Below, piece after piece: positions 1 through 8,207 of a stretch of DNA of 64,000 bases. A model generated the notes under the pieces. The model worked only from the letters and a program-made list of their open reading frames with translations. It was not told the origin of the DNA and made no database searches. Location of the stretch: positions 1-64,000 of the forward strand of contig JAIXWG010000009.1 of the NCBI GenBank assembly GCA_027482245.1, in the 5' to 3' direction. Within the stretch, counting starts at the first letter, position 1. Each line of letters opens with the position of its first letter. The translations under genes were made by a program, and so were the position numbers. This DNA comes from Acetobacteraceae bacterium (GTDB taxonomy: Bacteria > Pseudomonadota > Alphaproteobacteria > Acetobacterales > Acetobacteraceae).

Positions 1-2439
1 GCGGCGCGCGCCGCGGAAGCCCCGCCCGCGCGGGCGCCGGAGCCCGCCAGGCCGCCCGCCATCCCCCCGCCGCGCGCCGCCGCTGCGGCGCCGAACCTGC
101 CCATCGCGACCGCGCCCGTCGTGCCCGTGGCGCAGGCGCCGCTGCCGCCCCCCGGCGCGGCCGCGCCCGCCGCCCAGCGAGGCACGCCGGTCCGCCTGCT
201 GGCCGGCCCCGCCATCGCGGTGCCGAGCCCCGCCGGGACCGGCGCCGCCCTGTTCCGCCGCGGCCAATCCTGGGTGATGGTGCTGGACGCGCCGCTGGCG
301 CTCGACCTCGCCCCACTGTCCGCGCAGCCGGCCCTTGCAGGGTCGGAGGTCGCGGCCAGCCCTCAGGCCACCACGATCCGCCTGCCGCTCGCGGCCTTCG
401 CGGCACCGCGGCTCCGCCGCGACGGCGCCGCCTGGGTGATCGATTCCCCCGCGGAGCCGATCGCGCTGCGCTCCATCCTGCCCGAACTCGATCCCGGCCC
501 GCCGCCCCGCGTGGTGATGCGCGCCGCGCAGGCAGGGGCGAGCGTGAATGTCATCGATCCCGAAACCGGCAGCCTGCTGCTGGTCGGCACGGTGAAGGAT
601 GGGGTGGAGGGCGTGCCCCTCGGCCGCCGCGGCGCGGCCTTCGACCTGCTGCCGACGCGCCTGGGCGCCGCGCTGCTGCCGCGGTCCGATTCCGTGACGC
701 TGGTGGCGCTGGACGGGCGCTTCGTCGCAGCCGGCGCGCCCGGCGCGCCGCTGGTGCTGGGGGCGGAGCCGCCGGCCGCGACCAGCGCCGCCGCCGCCAT
801 GTCCCGCTTGTTCGACCTGCCGGCGGAAAGCCCGGCGGCGCTGCAGGAACGCGTGCGCAACGCCACCAGCGCCGTCGCCGCCGCCCCGCCGCTGGCGCGC
901 GGCCCGGCGCGGCTGCGCCATGCGGAGGCGCTGCTGGCGCTCGGCCTGCCGCAGGAAGCGCAATCCATGGCGACGCTCGCCATGCGGGACGATCCCCGCC
1001 TGGCGGAGACGCTGCGCGCCCGCGCCCTGCATGGCGCCGCGGCGCTGATGTCGGGCCGGGTGGCGGAGGCGACGGGCCTCGACCATCCCGGGCCGGACAG
1101 TGATGAACTGGCGCTGTGGCGCGGCCTGCTGGCGATGGCGCGGGGGCAGGCGGGCAGTGCGGCGGTCGCCGCGGCCCTGCCCTTGCTGCTGTCCTACCCC
1201 GAGCCGCTGCTGGCGCGCCTGGTGCCCATGGCGGCGGAAGCGCTGGTGGAGCAGGGCGAACTCGCCGCCGCGCGGCGCCTGGTGGCGGCACGGGACGCCG
1301 AGGATGCTAGCCTCGCCCTGCCGCGCGCCCGCATCGCGGAAGCGGCAGGGGAGGTGGATCGCGCGCTCTCGGCCTATGACGCGCTGGTGGCGGGCCGGGA
1401 CCGGCGCGCGCGCGCCATCGCCATGCGGCGCGGCGCAGAACTGCGCCTGGCGACGGGCCGAACCGATGCCGCCGGCGCGGCCGCGGCGCTGGAGACATCG
1501 CTGGCGGCCTGGCGCGGCGACGCGCTGGAAAGCGACACGCGGCTGCGCCTGGCGGAGCTGAAGGAAGCCGCCGGCGATCCGCGCGCTGCCTTCGACCTGC
1601 TGCGGGAGACGGAGACGATGTTCCCCGAACTGGCCAGCACCATCCGGCCGCGCCAGTCCCAGGCGCTGATCGGCGCCATCGCCCGCGAACCGCCGGTGCA
1701 GGCCGTGGCGCTGTTCGATTCGCACACGGATCTGCTGCCGCCGGGCGAGGGTACGGAACAGGCGCTGGCGTCGCTCGCGGATCGCCTGGCGGCGCTCGAC
1801 CTCGTCGATCGTGCGACGCATGTGCTGAAGCGCGCCGCGGCGCGCGCGGCGGGGGCCGAACCGCGGGCGCGGATCGGCGTGCGCCTCGCCAACCTCGCGC
1901 TCGGTGCTGGCGATCCGGCGGGCGCCATCGCGGCGCTGGAGGAGACGGCGGCGCCCGGATTGCCCGCGGCGCTGGCGCAGGAACGACGCCTGCTGGAAGC
2001 CCGCGCGCTGACGCGCGCCGGCCGTGTGGCGGATGCGGTGGCGCGATATCGTGATGCCGGGCCTTCCGCGGCGCCCGAACTCGCTGCGCTGCTGGCGGAG
2101 CAGCAGGATTGGGCCGGCGCCGCCGCGGCGATGCAGGCGCATCTGGCCGCGGTGCTGCCGCCGCCGGGCGCGCCACTCGCGGCAGAGCACCGTCCGCTGA
2201 TCGCGCGCACGGCGGCGCTGCTGGCGCTCGCCGGTGACGAATCGGCGCTGTCCGCGCTGCGCGATGCGGAGCAGCCGCGCATGGCGGGCGGTGCGCTGGA
2301 GGAGGCCTTCGCGGTGATTACGGCAGCGCGTATCGCGGGCCTCGATGACCTGCCGCGGCTGCGCCAGGAACTGGATGTTGCGCGCCTGCTGCCCGGCCGG
2401 CTGGACGGGTTGCGGGGAACGGGCCCCACGACCCGATAA
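1..2439 (+). CDS. Large Ala/Pro-rich TPR-like protein, 5' end outside window
   Basis: The reading frame is open from base 1 to the TAA at 2437-2439, so the gene starts upstream and 812 residues are visible. The first ~60 visible residues are a low-complexity Pro/Ala linker. The rest is Ala/Leu-rich and helical, with recurring helix pairs such as ARLRHAEALLALGLPQEAQ and AEALVEQGELAAARRLV, a spacing typical of degenerate tetratricopeptide repeats. No catalytic motif is visible. Such repeats usually scaffold protein complexes. Position upstream of polyamine and flagellar genes does not reveal a partner. A GTG at 121 is only an internal codon, because the same frame continues upstream without a stop. 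Family assignment is moderate; function is unknown. Confidence 0.7.
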   Translation, partial: AARAAEAPPARAPEPARPPAIPPPRAAAAAPNLPIATAPVVPVAQAPLPPPGAAAPAAQRGTPVRLLAGPAIAVPSPAGTGAALFRRGQSWVMVLDAPLALDLAPLSAQPALAGSEVAASPQATTIRLPLAAFAAPRLRRDGAAWVIDSPAEPIALRSILPELDPGPPPRVVMRAAQAGASVNVIDPETGSLLLVGTVKDGVEGVPLGRRGAAFDLLPTRLGAALLPRSDSVTLVALDGRFVAAGAPGAPLVLGAEPPAATSAAAAMSRLFDLPAESPAALQERVRNATSAVAAAPPLARGPARLRHAEALLALGLPQEAQSMATLAMRDDPRLAETLRARALHGAAALMSGRVAEATGLDHPGPDSDELALWRGLLAMARGQAGSAAVAAALPLLLSYPEPLLARLVPMAAEALVEQGELAAARRLVAARDAEDASLALPRARIAEAAGEVDRALSAYDALVAGRDRRARAIAMRRGAELRLATGRTDAAGAAAALETSLAAWRGDALESDTRLRLAELKEAAGDPRAAFDLLRETETMFPELASTIRPRQSQALIGAIAREPPVQAVALFDSHTDLLPPGEGTEQALASLADRLAALDLVDRATHVLKRAAARAAGAEPRARIGVRLANLALGAGDPAGAIAALEETAAPGLPAALAQERRLLEARALTRAGRVADAVARYRDAGPSAAPELAALLAEQQDWAGAAAAMQAHLAAVLPPPGAPLAAEHRPLIARTAALLALAGDESALSALRDAEQPRMAGGALEEAFAVITAARIAGLDDLPRLRQELDVARLLPGRLDGLRGTGPTTR

Positions 2440-2450
2440 TCTTCCTGTTG

Positions 2451-2510
2451 CCCCCGGGGTGTCACAATCGGAGTGTCGTGCCACCCCCCGGGGGGGACCC
2501 GCGTTTTTTT
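2451..2510 (+). terminator. Possible terminator after the TPR-like gene
   Basis: CCCCCGGGGTG at 2451-2461 can pair, with a small bulge, with CACCCCCCGGGGG at 2482-2494, and a run of seven T lies at 2504-2510. The T tract is a few bases from the stem, so the fit to a canonical terminator is imperfect. A second hairpin (CGGACC at 2511-2516, GGTCCG at 2522-2527) follows immediately in the speD leader. Apart from these, the 2440-2631 gap shows only the speD ribosome-binding site. Confidence 0.35.
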
Positions 2511-2631
2511 CGGACCCGCGAGGTCCGATTTCGCTTGCGCCCCCCCCCGCTATGCCCCATATGCGCGCGCCGTTGACCCGATCGATGTTCGATCACCCTG
2601 GTCATCTGCTGGCTGGAAGGAGCCCTATACT

Positions 2632-3078
2632 ATGGAAGCTCTCGTCCAACTGGGGATGGTCTCGGAACTCCCGAGCGACGCCCAGACCGATGAGATTCGT
2701 GAGACGAAGGACTACTTCGTCCACCGCAATGGCGTCCGCTACGCGGGAACCCACCTGATCATCGATCTGTGGGGCGCCACGAATCTTGACGACCCGGACC
2801 ACATCGATGCGGTCCTGCGGGAAGGCGCGCTCGCCACGGGCGCGACGATCCTGCACGGGCACTTCCACCACTTCTCGCCGAATGGCGGGGTCAGCGGTGT
2901 GCTGGTGCTCGCGGAGAGCCATGTGTCGATCCACACCTGGCCGGAACGCGACTACGCCGCGCTCGACATCTTCGTCTGCGGCGACTGCGATCCGTACAAG
3001 GCGCTGCCGGCCCTGAAGAAGGGCTTCCAGGCGGAGCGCGTGCAGCTGGCGGAACACAAGCGCGGCCTGATCGGCTGA
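2632..3078 (+). CDS. speD: S-adenosylmethionine decarboxylase proenzyme
   Basis: Decarboxylates S-adenosylmethionine to give the aminopropyl donor for spermidine synthesis. The 148-residue protein is the short bacterial form. The self-cleavage motif AESHVSIHTWPE is present: cleavage is expected between Glu95 and Ser96, Ser96 becoming the pyruvoyl group. His101 and Cys116 match the family's processing and catalytic residues in spacing. The frame extends upstream to 2473, but I chose ATG 2632 because AAGGAG lies at 2617-2622 and the family N-terminus fits. speE follows, separated by a strong terminator-like hairpin, so the two polyamine genes form a pathway pair that may be partly uncoupled transcriptionally. 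Confidence 0.95.
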   Translation: MEALVQLGMVSELPSDAQTDEIRETKDYFVHRNGVRYAGTHLIIDLWGATNLDDPDHIDAVLREGALATGATILHGHFHHFSPNGGVSGVLVLAESHVSIHTWPERDYAALDIFVCGDCDPYKALPALKKGFQAERVQLAEHKRGLIG

Positions 3079-3102
3079 CGCGCCGCCACGACGATCATCG
3101 AC

Positions 3103-3133
3103 GGGGGCGGGCCGCAGGGTCCGCCCCCTTTTT
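3103..3133 (+). terminator. Intrinsic terminator/attenuator between speD and speE
   Basis: GGGGGCGG (3103-3110) pairs with CCGCCCCC (3121-3128). Inner pairs leave a GCAG tetraloop at 3114-3117, and five T follow at 3129-3133. This is a textbook intrinsic terminator, yet speE begins only 19 bases later. Either it ends speD transcripts or it works as an attenuator with read-through into speE. Confidence 0.8.
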
Positions 3134-3151
3134 CCTGTCCGGGACCTGACC

Positions 3152-4018
3152 ATGCCGACCGACACCTGGGTGAATGAGACGCTGTACCCCGAATGGGGCC
3201 AGCGCTTCCTGGTGAAGCGCGAACTCGCGCGCGTGAAGTCCGACTTCCAGGACATCATGGTGTTCGAGAGCTTCACGCATGGCCGCGTGATGGTCCTCGA
3301 CGGCGTCATCCAGATCACCGAGACGGATGAGTTCGCCTATCAGGAGATGATCGCCCATGTGCCGCTGCTGGCGCATGGCGATCCGAAGCGCGTGCTGATC
3401 ATCGGCGCGGGTGATGGCGGCGTGCTGAAGCGCGTCCTGCAGCACCGCACGGTGGAGAAGGCCGTGATGGTGGAGATCGACGGGGAGGTCATCCGCCTCG
3501 CCAAGGAATTCATGCCCGGCATCGCGGGCGACGCCTGGACCGACCCGCGTGCCGAGGTGATCGTCGGCGACGGCATCGACTATGTCCGCCAGGCCGCAGC
3601 CGGCAGCTTCGACGTCGTCATCGTCGACAGCACGGACCCGATCGGGGTCGGCGAGGTGCTGTTCACCGACGAGTTCTACGCCAACGCCGCGCGCCTGCTG
3701 TCCGACCGCGGGCTGATCGTGAACCAGTGCGGCGTGCCGGCCATGCAGGCGGATGAGCTGCGGGAGACGGCGCTGCGCCGCGCCAAGTCCTTCCCCGACA
3801 ACTGGGCCTATGTCGCGGCGGTGCCGACCTATGTCGGCGGCTTCATGACGCTGGGCTGGGCGGCCAAGGATGCGTCGCTGCGCCAGGTGCCGGTGGAGGA
3901 GATCCGCCGCCGCGCCGATGTCGCGGGCGTGCTGGACACGACCCGCTACTGGACGCCGGAGATCCATGTCGGCGCCTTCAACCTGCCGCCCTACATCAGC
4001 ATGCACCTGCCGCGCTGA
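3152..4018 (+). CDS. speE: Spermidine synthase (polyamine aminopropyltransferase)
   Basis: Transfers the aminopropyl group of decarboxylated SAM to putrescine, giving spermidine and methylthioadenosine in the cytoplasm. The 288-residue length is typical. The nucleotide-binding loop appears as IIGAGDGGVLKRVLQH (most homologues have GGGDGG), followed by the acidic VMVEID strand end. The conserved VIVDSTDPIG segment near residue 158 carries the catalytic Asp region. The N-terminal WVNETLYPEWGQRF is family-like. The ATG at 3152 has no strong Shine-Dalgarno sequence and lies just after the speD terminator. With speD it forms a complete SAM-to-spermidine branch. Confidence 0.95.
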   Translation: MPTDTWVNETLYPEWGQRFLVKRELARVKSDFQDIMVFESFTHGRVMVLDGVIQITETDEFAYQEMIAHVPLLAHGDPKRVLIIGAGDGGVLKRVLQHRTVEKAVMVEIDGEVIRLAKEFMPGIAGDAWTDPRAEVIVGDGIDYVRQAAAGSFDVVIVDSTDPIGVGEVLFTDEFYANAARLLSDRGLIVNQCGVPAMQADELRETALRRAKSFPDNWAYVAAVPTYVGGFMTLGWAAKDASLRQVPVEEIRRRADVAGVLDTTRYWTPEIHVGAFNLPPYISMHLPR

Positions 4019-4024
4019 GCGGCC

Positions 4025-4417
4025 TCAGCCCGGCGCGCGTCCCCAGGGGCTCGCGCCGGTCGTGCCACCACCGCCTGCATTGTCGCCTCCCGGGGCGGGC
4101 TTCAGCTTCACCGCGGTGCCGGAGGCGCTGACCATCAGCATGCCGTTGTTGCTGCCCAGAACCTCATAGTCGATGTCGATGCCGAGCACGGCATCCGCGC
4201 CCACGGCCGCCGCCTGCTGGCTGAGATTGGCCAGCGCCGTGTCCCGCGCCGAGCCCAGTTCCCGCTCATAGGTGCCGGACCGGCCGCCGATGATGTCGCG
4301 CAGCCCGCCCAGCAGGTCCTTGAACACGTTCACGCCGAGCACGGCATCGCCGAAGACGACGCCGAGATAGCGATCGACCTCCCGGCCCTCGACCGTGCTG
4401 GTGGTGGTGAAGATCAT
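4025..4417 (-). CDS. YbjQ/UPF0145 family protein
   Basis: A 130-residue protein of the YbjQ (UPF0145) family, a small pentamer-forming family often labelled heavy-metal-binding but without a settled function. Recognisable blocks are [30 protein letters not shown] and [12 protein letters not shown], followed by the [13 protein letters not shown] strand. The C-terminus is a Gly/Ala/Pro tail. The frame extends to 4495, and ATGs lie at 4423 and 4417. I prefer 4417 because GAGAGG is then about 8 bases upstream, whereas it would abut the first ATG. It converges on speE and lies just downstream of fliP on the same strand, but nothing links it to flagella. Confidence 0.85.
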   Translation of the reverse strand: MIFTTTSTVEGREVDRYLGVVFGDAVLGVNVFKDLLGGLRDIIGGRSGTYERELGSARDTALANLSQQAAAVGADAVLGIDIDYEVLGSNNGMLMVSASGTAVKLKPAPGGDNAGGGGTTGASPWGRAPG

Positions 4418-4445
4418 GGCCATGCCCTCTCTGGCTCCGGCGCCA

Positions 4446-5138
4446 TCATGGCACGAAGCCCTGCACCAGGCTGCCCGCCACCAGCCGCCAGCCATCGATC
4501 AGCACGAAGAAGGCGAGCTTGAAGGGCAGCGCCACGACGGTCGGCGGCAGCATCATCATGCCGAGCGACATCAGCAGGCTGGCCGAGACCAGGTCGATGA
4601 CCAGGAAGGGCAGGAAGATCAGGAAGCCGATCTCGAAGGCGCGGCGCAATTCGCTGACCATGAAGGCCGGCGTCAGCACGCGCCACGGTGCCTCCCCGGC
4701 GGTGGAGGGCGGCAGCCGCGCCAGGTCCATGAACAGCTGCAGGTCCGCTTCGCGCACCTGGGCCGCCATGAAGCGCCGGAACGGCTCCGCCGCCGCCTGA
4801 AGGCCAGCGATCTCCCCGATCCGGCCTTCGGACAGCGGCTGGATGCCCTGCGTCCAGGAGGCCTGCAGCACGGGCTCCATGACGAACAGCGTCAGGAACA
4901 GGGCGAGGCCCACCAGCACCGGGTTCGGCGGGATGGAGGGCGCGCCGATGGCGCTCCTCAGCAGGGCCAGCACGATCACGATGCGCCCGAATGCCGTCAT
5001 CATCACCAGCAGCGAGGGCGCGAGGGAGAGCAGCCCGACCAGCGCCGTCAGCTGCACCAGCCGCGCGGTGGTGCCGCCCTGGCCGGTGCCGGCGGCGCCG
5101 AGGTCGATGTTCACGCTCTGCGCCAGGGCGCTGCCCAT
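4446..5138 (-). CDS. fliP: Flagellar export gate protein FliP
   Basis: FliP is a core membrane subunit of the flagellar type III export gate with FliQ and FliR. Family blocks are clear: [57 protein letters not shown] and the closing [18 protein letters not shown]. At least four hydrophobic segments are seen. The first ATG consistent with the family is at 5138, giving 230 residues. However, the in-frame sequence just upstream encodes LAVPALLLALLP, the hydrophobic core of the signal peptide FliP normally carries. True initiation is therefore probably upstream of 5138 at a non-ATG codon close to the fliO stop. No ATG, GTG or TTG occurs there in frame short of 5456. Confidence 0.9.
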   Translation of the reverse strand: MGSALAQSVNIDLGAAGTGQGGTTARLVQLTALVGLLSLAPSLLVMMTAFGRIVIVLALLRSAIGAPSIPPNPVLVGLALFLTLFVMEPVLQASWTQGIQPLSEGRIGEIAGLQAAAEPFRRFMAAQVREADLQLFMDLARLPPSTAGEAPWRVLTPAFMVSELRRAFEIGFLIFLPFLVIDLVSASLLMSLGMMMLPPTVVALPFKLAFFVLIDGWRLVAGSLVQGFVP

Positions 5139-5170
5139 GGGAAGCAGGGCCAGCAGCAGGGCCGGGACCG

Positions 5171-5446
5171 CTAGGGCGGCGGCGGCGCGGCATCCGGCAG
5201 CCAGCCGACCACCTGGTCCTGCGCGCCGCCGGTCAGCAGCAGCAGGGAACGCCCGTCGCAGCGCAGCAGCACCAGGCGCCGGCGGCTGTCGAGGGCCAGC
5301 GTCTCCTCCACCGCCAGGCGCCGGCCGGCGCGCGCGCCGATCCCCGCCGCGCGCGCCATGCGCGCCGTCAGCAGCAGCGCCGCCAGCACGGCGACCAGTG
5401 CCGCGCCCGCCGAAAGGCCCGCGGTCAGAAGGCTGATGTCGTTCAT
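5171..5446 (-). CDS. fliO: Flagellar biosynthetic protein FliO
   Basis: A 91-residue single-pass membrane protein with one N-terminal hydrophobic segment (about residues 8-28), then the FliO core RRLAVEETLALDSRRRLVLLRCDGRSLLLLTGG and a short Pro-rich tail. FliO assists assembly of the FliP ring in the flagellar export gate. It sits immediately upstream of fliP on the same strand, the usual fliO-fliP order, and its stop at 5171 lies close to the uncertain fliP start. The short length is normal for alphaproteobacterial FliO. Confidence 0.85.
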   Translation of the reverse strand: MNDISLLTAGLSAGAALVAVLAALLLTARMARAAGIGARAGRRLAVEETLALDSRRRLVLLRCDGRSLLLLTGGAQDQVVGWLPDAAPPPP

Positions 5447-5522
5447 CCCGCTCCATCCTGGAGTCCCGTTTCGACTGGGTGTTGAGGACGCGGTGCCTTT
5501 TGCGCCGCGGTGTCGGGGTGGC

Positions 5523-5783
5523 TCAGTGCCGGGCGACCTCGGCGGTCAGCCCGTCCACCTGGCGCAGCAGGGCTTCCAGCGCCGGGCGCAGCGCCTTCGC
5601 CTCCTCCGCCGCCAGCGCCATCACCGCGGCGCAGAGCGCGGCGGCATCCCGGTCGAGGCCAGCCAGGTCCACGCGGCGCCCGCCCTCGACCAGGGCGCGG
5701 GCGACGGCCACGGTGCCGCCCATCGCCTCGATGGCGGCTTGGACGGCCTCGGCATGGGTGGCGGCTCTTGGCATGACGCCCAT
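5523..5783 (-). CDS. Small helical protein in flagellar cluster, unknown
   Basis: An 86-residue Ala/Leu-rich protein (an ATG at 5774 is an alternative start giving 83 residues) with no signal peptide or membrane segment. Composition and heptad-like leucines (ALVEGGRRVDLAGL, ALRPALEALLRQVDGL) predict an all-helical fold. It precedes fliO on the same strand by 76 bases and is divergent from flgB, so it is probably co-transcribed with fliO-fliP. Size and helicity would suit a flagellar chaperone or regulator, but I do not recognise a family. Gene reality rests on position and codon use. Confidence 0.55.
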   Translation of the reverse strand: MGVMPRAATHAEAVQAAIEAMGGTVAVARALVEGGRRVDLAGLDRDAAALCAAVMALAAEEAKALRPALEALLRQVDGLTAEVARH

Positions 5784-5898
5784 AGGCGCATGGGTGGATG
5801 AACGCTTCCTCTACATGCCGGGAGTCGTGATCGGATGAGTCGGTCCGGCGGTCGGCATCGAAACCCTTCCTTCATCACCCCGCGCCCAGGATGGGGGC

Positions 5899-6318
5899 AT
5901 GGACGCGACGGGCACATCGAGGGCTGGATCGGCCGCGGGGCAGGACGTGCTGGCGCTGGCGCAGCGGCGGCTGGGCTGGCTGGACCGCCGGCAGGCCGTG
6001 CTGGCGCAGAACATCGCCAATGCCGATACGCCCGCCTATCGCCCGCGGGACGTGATGTCCTTCGGGCAGGTGCTCGCCGCCGCCGGCGCGCCACCGCTGG
6101 CCCGCACCGCGCCCGCGCACCTGCCCGGCACCGGCCAGGCCCGTGCCGGCACGGCGCCGGACCGTGGCGTGCCGGAAGCGGCACCCGATGGCAACGCCGT
6201 CTCGCTGGACCGCGAGGCCGTCCGGATGGCGGAAACCGATACCGCGCATGCGCTGGCCATGGCCGTGCATCGCAGCTTCATGGGCATGTTCCGCACCGCG
6301 CTCGGCCGCCAGGGTTGA
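5899..6318 (+). CDS. flgB: Flagellar basal-body rod protein FlgB
   Basis: FlgB is the proximal rod subunit in the periplasm, exported by the flagellar type III system. The 139-residue protein has the conserved rod signature VLAQNIANADTPAYRPRDV and the C-terminal block NAVSLDREAVRMAETDTAHALA. The middle is Ala/Pro-rich, as in other FlgB proteins. ATG 5899 begins the first gene of the rightward operon flgB-flgC-fliE-fliQ-fliR-flhB. The 115 bases upstream are shared with the divergent small gene ending the fliOP operon and should hold both promoters, though I see no clear consensus. Confidence 0.92.
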   Translation: MDATGTSRAGSAAGQDVLALAQRRLGWLDRRQAVLAQNIANADTPAYRPRDVMSFGQVLAAAGAPPLARTAPAHLPGTGQARAGTAPDRGVPEAAPDGNAVSLDREAVRMAETDTAHALAMAVHRSFMGMFRTALGRQG

Positions 6319-6346
6319 GCGGGGCGGCAGGAGGAGGCAGCACCGC

Positions 6347-6754
6347 ATGGATCTCGATCGCGCGCTTCGCATCTCGGCCGCCGGCATGGCGGCGCAATCC
6401 ACGCGGCTTCGCGTGGTGGCGGAGAACCTCGCCAACCGCGACAGCACGGGGGAGGCGCCGGGCGCCGACCCCTATCGCCGCCGCACCGTGAACTTCGCCA
6501 ACCGCCTGGACCGCGCGATGGGCGCGGAGATGGTGAGCGTGTCGCGCATCGGCACCGCGCCCGGGGAGTTCCCGACGCGCTACGAACCCAGCCACCCCGC
6601 CGCCGATGCGCGCGGCTACGTCAAGACGCCGAACGTGGACAGCCTGGTGGAGGTGATGGACATGCGGGAGGCGCAGCGCAGCTACAGCGCCAACCTCTCC
6701 GTGCTGGAGACCACGCGCGGCATGCTGACCCGCGCGATCGAGGCGCTGCGCTGA
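6347..6754 (+). CDS. flgC: Flagellar basal-body rod protein FlgC
   Basis: The 135-residue proximal rod protein FlgC carries the N-terminal rod motif ISAAGMAAQSTRLRVVAENLAN and the C-terminal YVKTPNVDSLVEVMDMREAQRSYSANL, both diagnostic. ATG 6347 is chosen because GGAGGAGG lies just upstream at about 6330-6337. An in-frame extension to 6143 would overlap flgB and is rejected. It sits 28 bases after flgB and 25 bases before fliE, as expected for one operon. Confidence 0.95.
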   Translation: MDLDRALRISAAGMAAQSTRLRVVAENLANRDSTGEAPGADPYRRRTVNFANRLDRAMGAEMVSVSRIGTAPGEFPTRYEPSHPAADARGYVKTPNVDSLVEVMDMREAQRSYSANLSVLETTRGMLTRAIEALR

Positions 6755-6779
6755 CCATGCGGGGCGGGGATAGCGCGCC

Positions 6780-7088
6780 ATGCCGGTAGCGGGCGCCACC
6801 GGCGCGCTGCGGGCGGCCGCGGCCTATGCGGCCCAGGCCGGTGGCGGCGTGGCGGCGCCGGGCGCGGACCAGCCGAGCTTCGGCGGCATGCTGACCCGCG
6901 CGATGGAAAGCGCGGTGGAGCTCGGCCGCAGCGCGGATGCCGCTTCCACCCAGGCGCTGATGGGGCAGGGCAGCGTGACGGATGCCGTCCTCGCCATCTC
7001 CCGCGCCGAACTCGCCTTGCAGACGACCGTCGCGGTGCGGGACCGCGTGGTGGCTGCCTATCAGGACGTGATGCGGATGCCGATCTGA
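6780..7088 (+). CDS. fliE: Flagellar hook-basal body complex protein FliE
   Basis: FliE connects the MS ring to the rod. The 102-residue protein shows the diagnostic C-terminal stretch VLAISRAELALQTTVAVRD followed by VVAAYQDVMRMPI, with an Ala/Gly-rich variable N-terminus. The central FGGMLTRAMESAVELGRSAD also fits the family. It lies between flgC and fliQ, the normal alphaproteobacterial order. Confidence 0.94.
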   Translation: MPVAGATGALRAAAAYAAQAGGGVAAPGADQPSFGGMLTRAMESAVELGRSADAASTQALMGQGSVTDAVLAISRAELALQTTVAVRDRVVAAYQDVMRMPI

Positions 7089-7149
7089 CGCACGCCGTCT
7101 GCGTGCGTCGCCGCGCCCATGAGGGGATGCGGGTTGCCAGGAGGGCAGC

Positions 7150-7425
7150 ATGGTTGAGGAGGCCATGGCCCAGTCGCTTCGCGAAGCGATCTGGGTCTCG
7201 ATGCAGGTGATGGGGCCGCCGCTGGTCGCGGTGCTCGTGGTGGGCCTTGCCGTCTCGCTCGTGCAGGCGCTGACGCAGGTGCAGGAGGCGACGCTGGCCT
7301 TCCTGCCCAAGCTGGTGATGGGCGGCGCGCTGATGCTGCTGCTCGGGCCCTTCACCGCCTCCGTCATGCAGGGATGGAGCAGCACGCTCTTCGATCGCAT
7401 GGTGGCGCTCGGCGGCATGCCGTGA
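7150..7425 (+). CDS. fliQ: Flagellar export gate protein FliQ
   Basis: A 91-residue protein with two long hydrophobic helices (about residues 22-44 and 54-76) and the conserved AVSLVQALTQVQEATLAFLPK loop. FliQ is one of the small membrane subunits of the type III export gate. AGGAGG lies about 8 bases before ATG 7150. Its TGA (7423-7425) overlaps the GTG start of fliR, which implies translational coupling. Confidence 0.94.
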   Translation: MVEEAMAQSLREAIWVSMQVMGPPLVAVLVVGLAVSLVQALTQVQEATLAFLPKLVMGGALMLLLGPFTASVMQGWSSTLFDRMVALGGMP

Positions 7426-8204
7426 CGGAAGCGGACCACGCCCTGCTGCAGATGCTGCCCGGCCTGGTCTTCCAGGCCGCGCTGGCCTTCGCGCGGCTGG
7501 GTGCGGCGGTGATGTTGCTGCCGGGGGTGGGAGAGGCGGAGGTGCCGGCGCCGCTGCGCCTCGGCCTCGGGCTTGCGCTCGTCGCGCTGCTGCTGCCGGT
7601 GCTGGTGCCGGACTTGCCGCCGATGCCGGACGACCTGGCGGAGATGACGCGGCTGGTGGTGACGGAGATCGCCGTCGGCCTGTGGATCGGCACGCTGGCG
7701 CGCATCCTGGTGATCGGCTTCGCCATGGCCGGCCAGGCGATCGCGACCCTGATCGGGCTGTCCAGCCTCTTCGCCTATGACGCCTCGCTCGGCATGGGGG
7801 GCACGGCGCTGGGGCGCGCCTTCGCGCTGATGGCGGCGGTGCTGGTGCTGTCCGCCGGGCTCTACCAGGTGCCGCTGGCGGCGCTGGCGGAAAGCTATGC
7901 GGTGATGCCCGCCGGCGCGCCGTTCCCGTCCGGCCCGGCGGCGCTGGCGGTGGCGCGGATGGGGGGTGATTCGCTCGACCTCGCGCTGCGGATCGCCGCA
8001 CCCTTCGTTGTCGGCGCGGTGCTGATGAACGTGGCGCTCGGCCTGCTGTCGCGCCTGGCGCCGCAGGTGCAGACCTTCTTCGTCGCCGTGCCGGGGCAGA
8101 TCCTGGCGGGGCTCGGGCTGCTGGCGCTGCTGGCGCCGCCGATGATCGCGACACTGGTCCAGGCGCTCCGCGCCGGCTTCGCCACCCTGCCCGGGGTGCG
8201 CTGA
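7422..8204 (+). CDS. fliR: Flagellar export gate protein FliR
   Basis: FliR is the polytopic export-gate subunit. The sequence from VTEADHALLQMLPGLVFQ onward is strongly hydrophobic with about six membrane segments. Family blocks include FARLGAAVMLLPGVGEAEVPAPLR, ALAESYAVMP and VALGLLSRLAPQVQTFFVAVP. I chose GTG 7422, which forms a GTGA overlap with the fliQ stop and gives 260 residues. The ATG at 7374 would sit inside fliQ and add non-family residues. Confidence 0.93.
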   Translation: MTEADHALLQMLPGLVFQAALAFARLGAAVMLLPGVGEAEVPAPLRLGLGLALVALLLPVLVPDLPPMPDDLAEMTRLVVTEIAVGLWIGTLARILVIGFAMAGQAIATLIGLSSLFAYDASLGMGGTALGRAFALMAAVLVLSAGLYQVPLAALAESYAVMPAGAPFPSGPAALAVARMGGDSLDLALRIAAPFVVGAVLMNVALGLLSRLAPQVQTFFVAVPGQILAGLGLLALLAPPMIATLVQALRAGFATLPGVR

Positions 8205-8207
8205 GCG

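Noticed and set aside
2473..2631. Upstream in-frame start for speD
   Set aside because: It would translate the poly-C/poly-G terminator-like region; ATG 2632 has AAGGAG upstream and the family N-terminus.
5784..5898. Sigma-54 or sigma-28 flagellar promoter in the fliOP/flgB gap
   Set aside because: No adequate match to either consensus was found on either strand.
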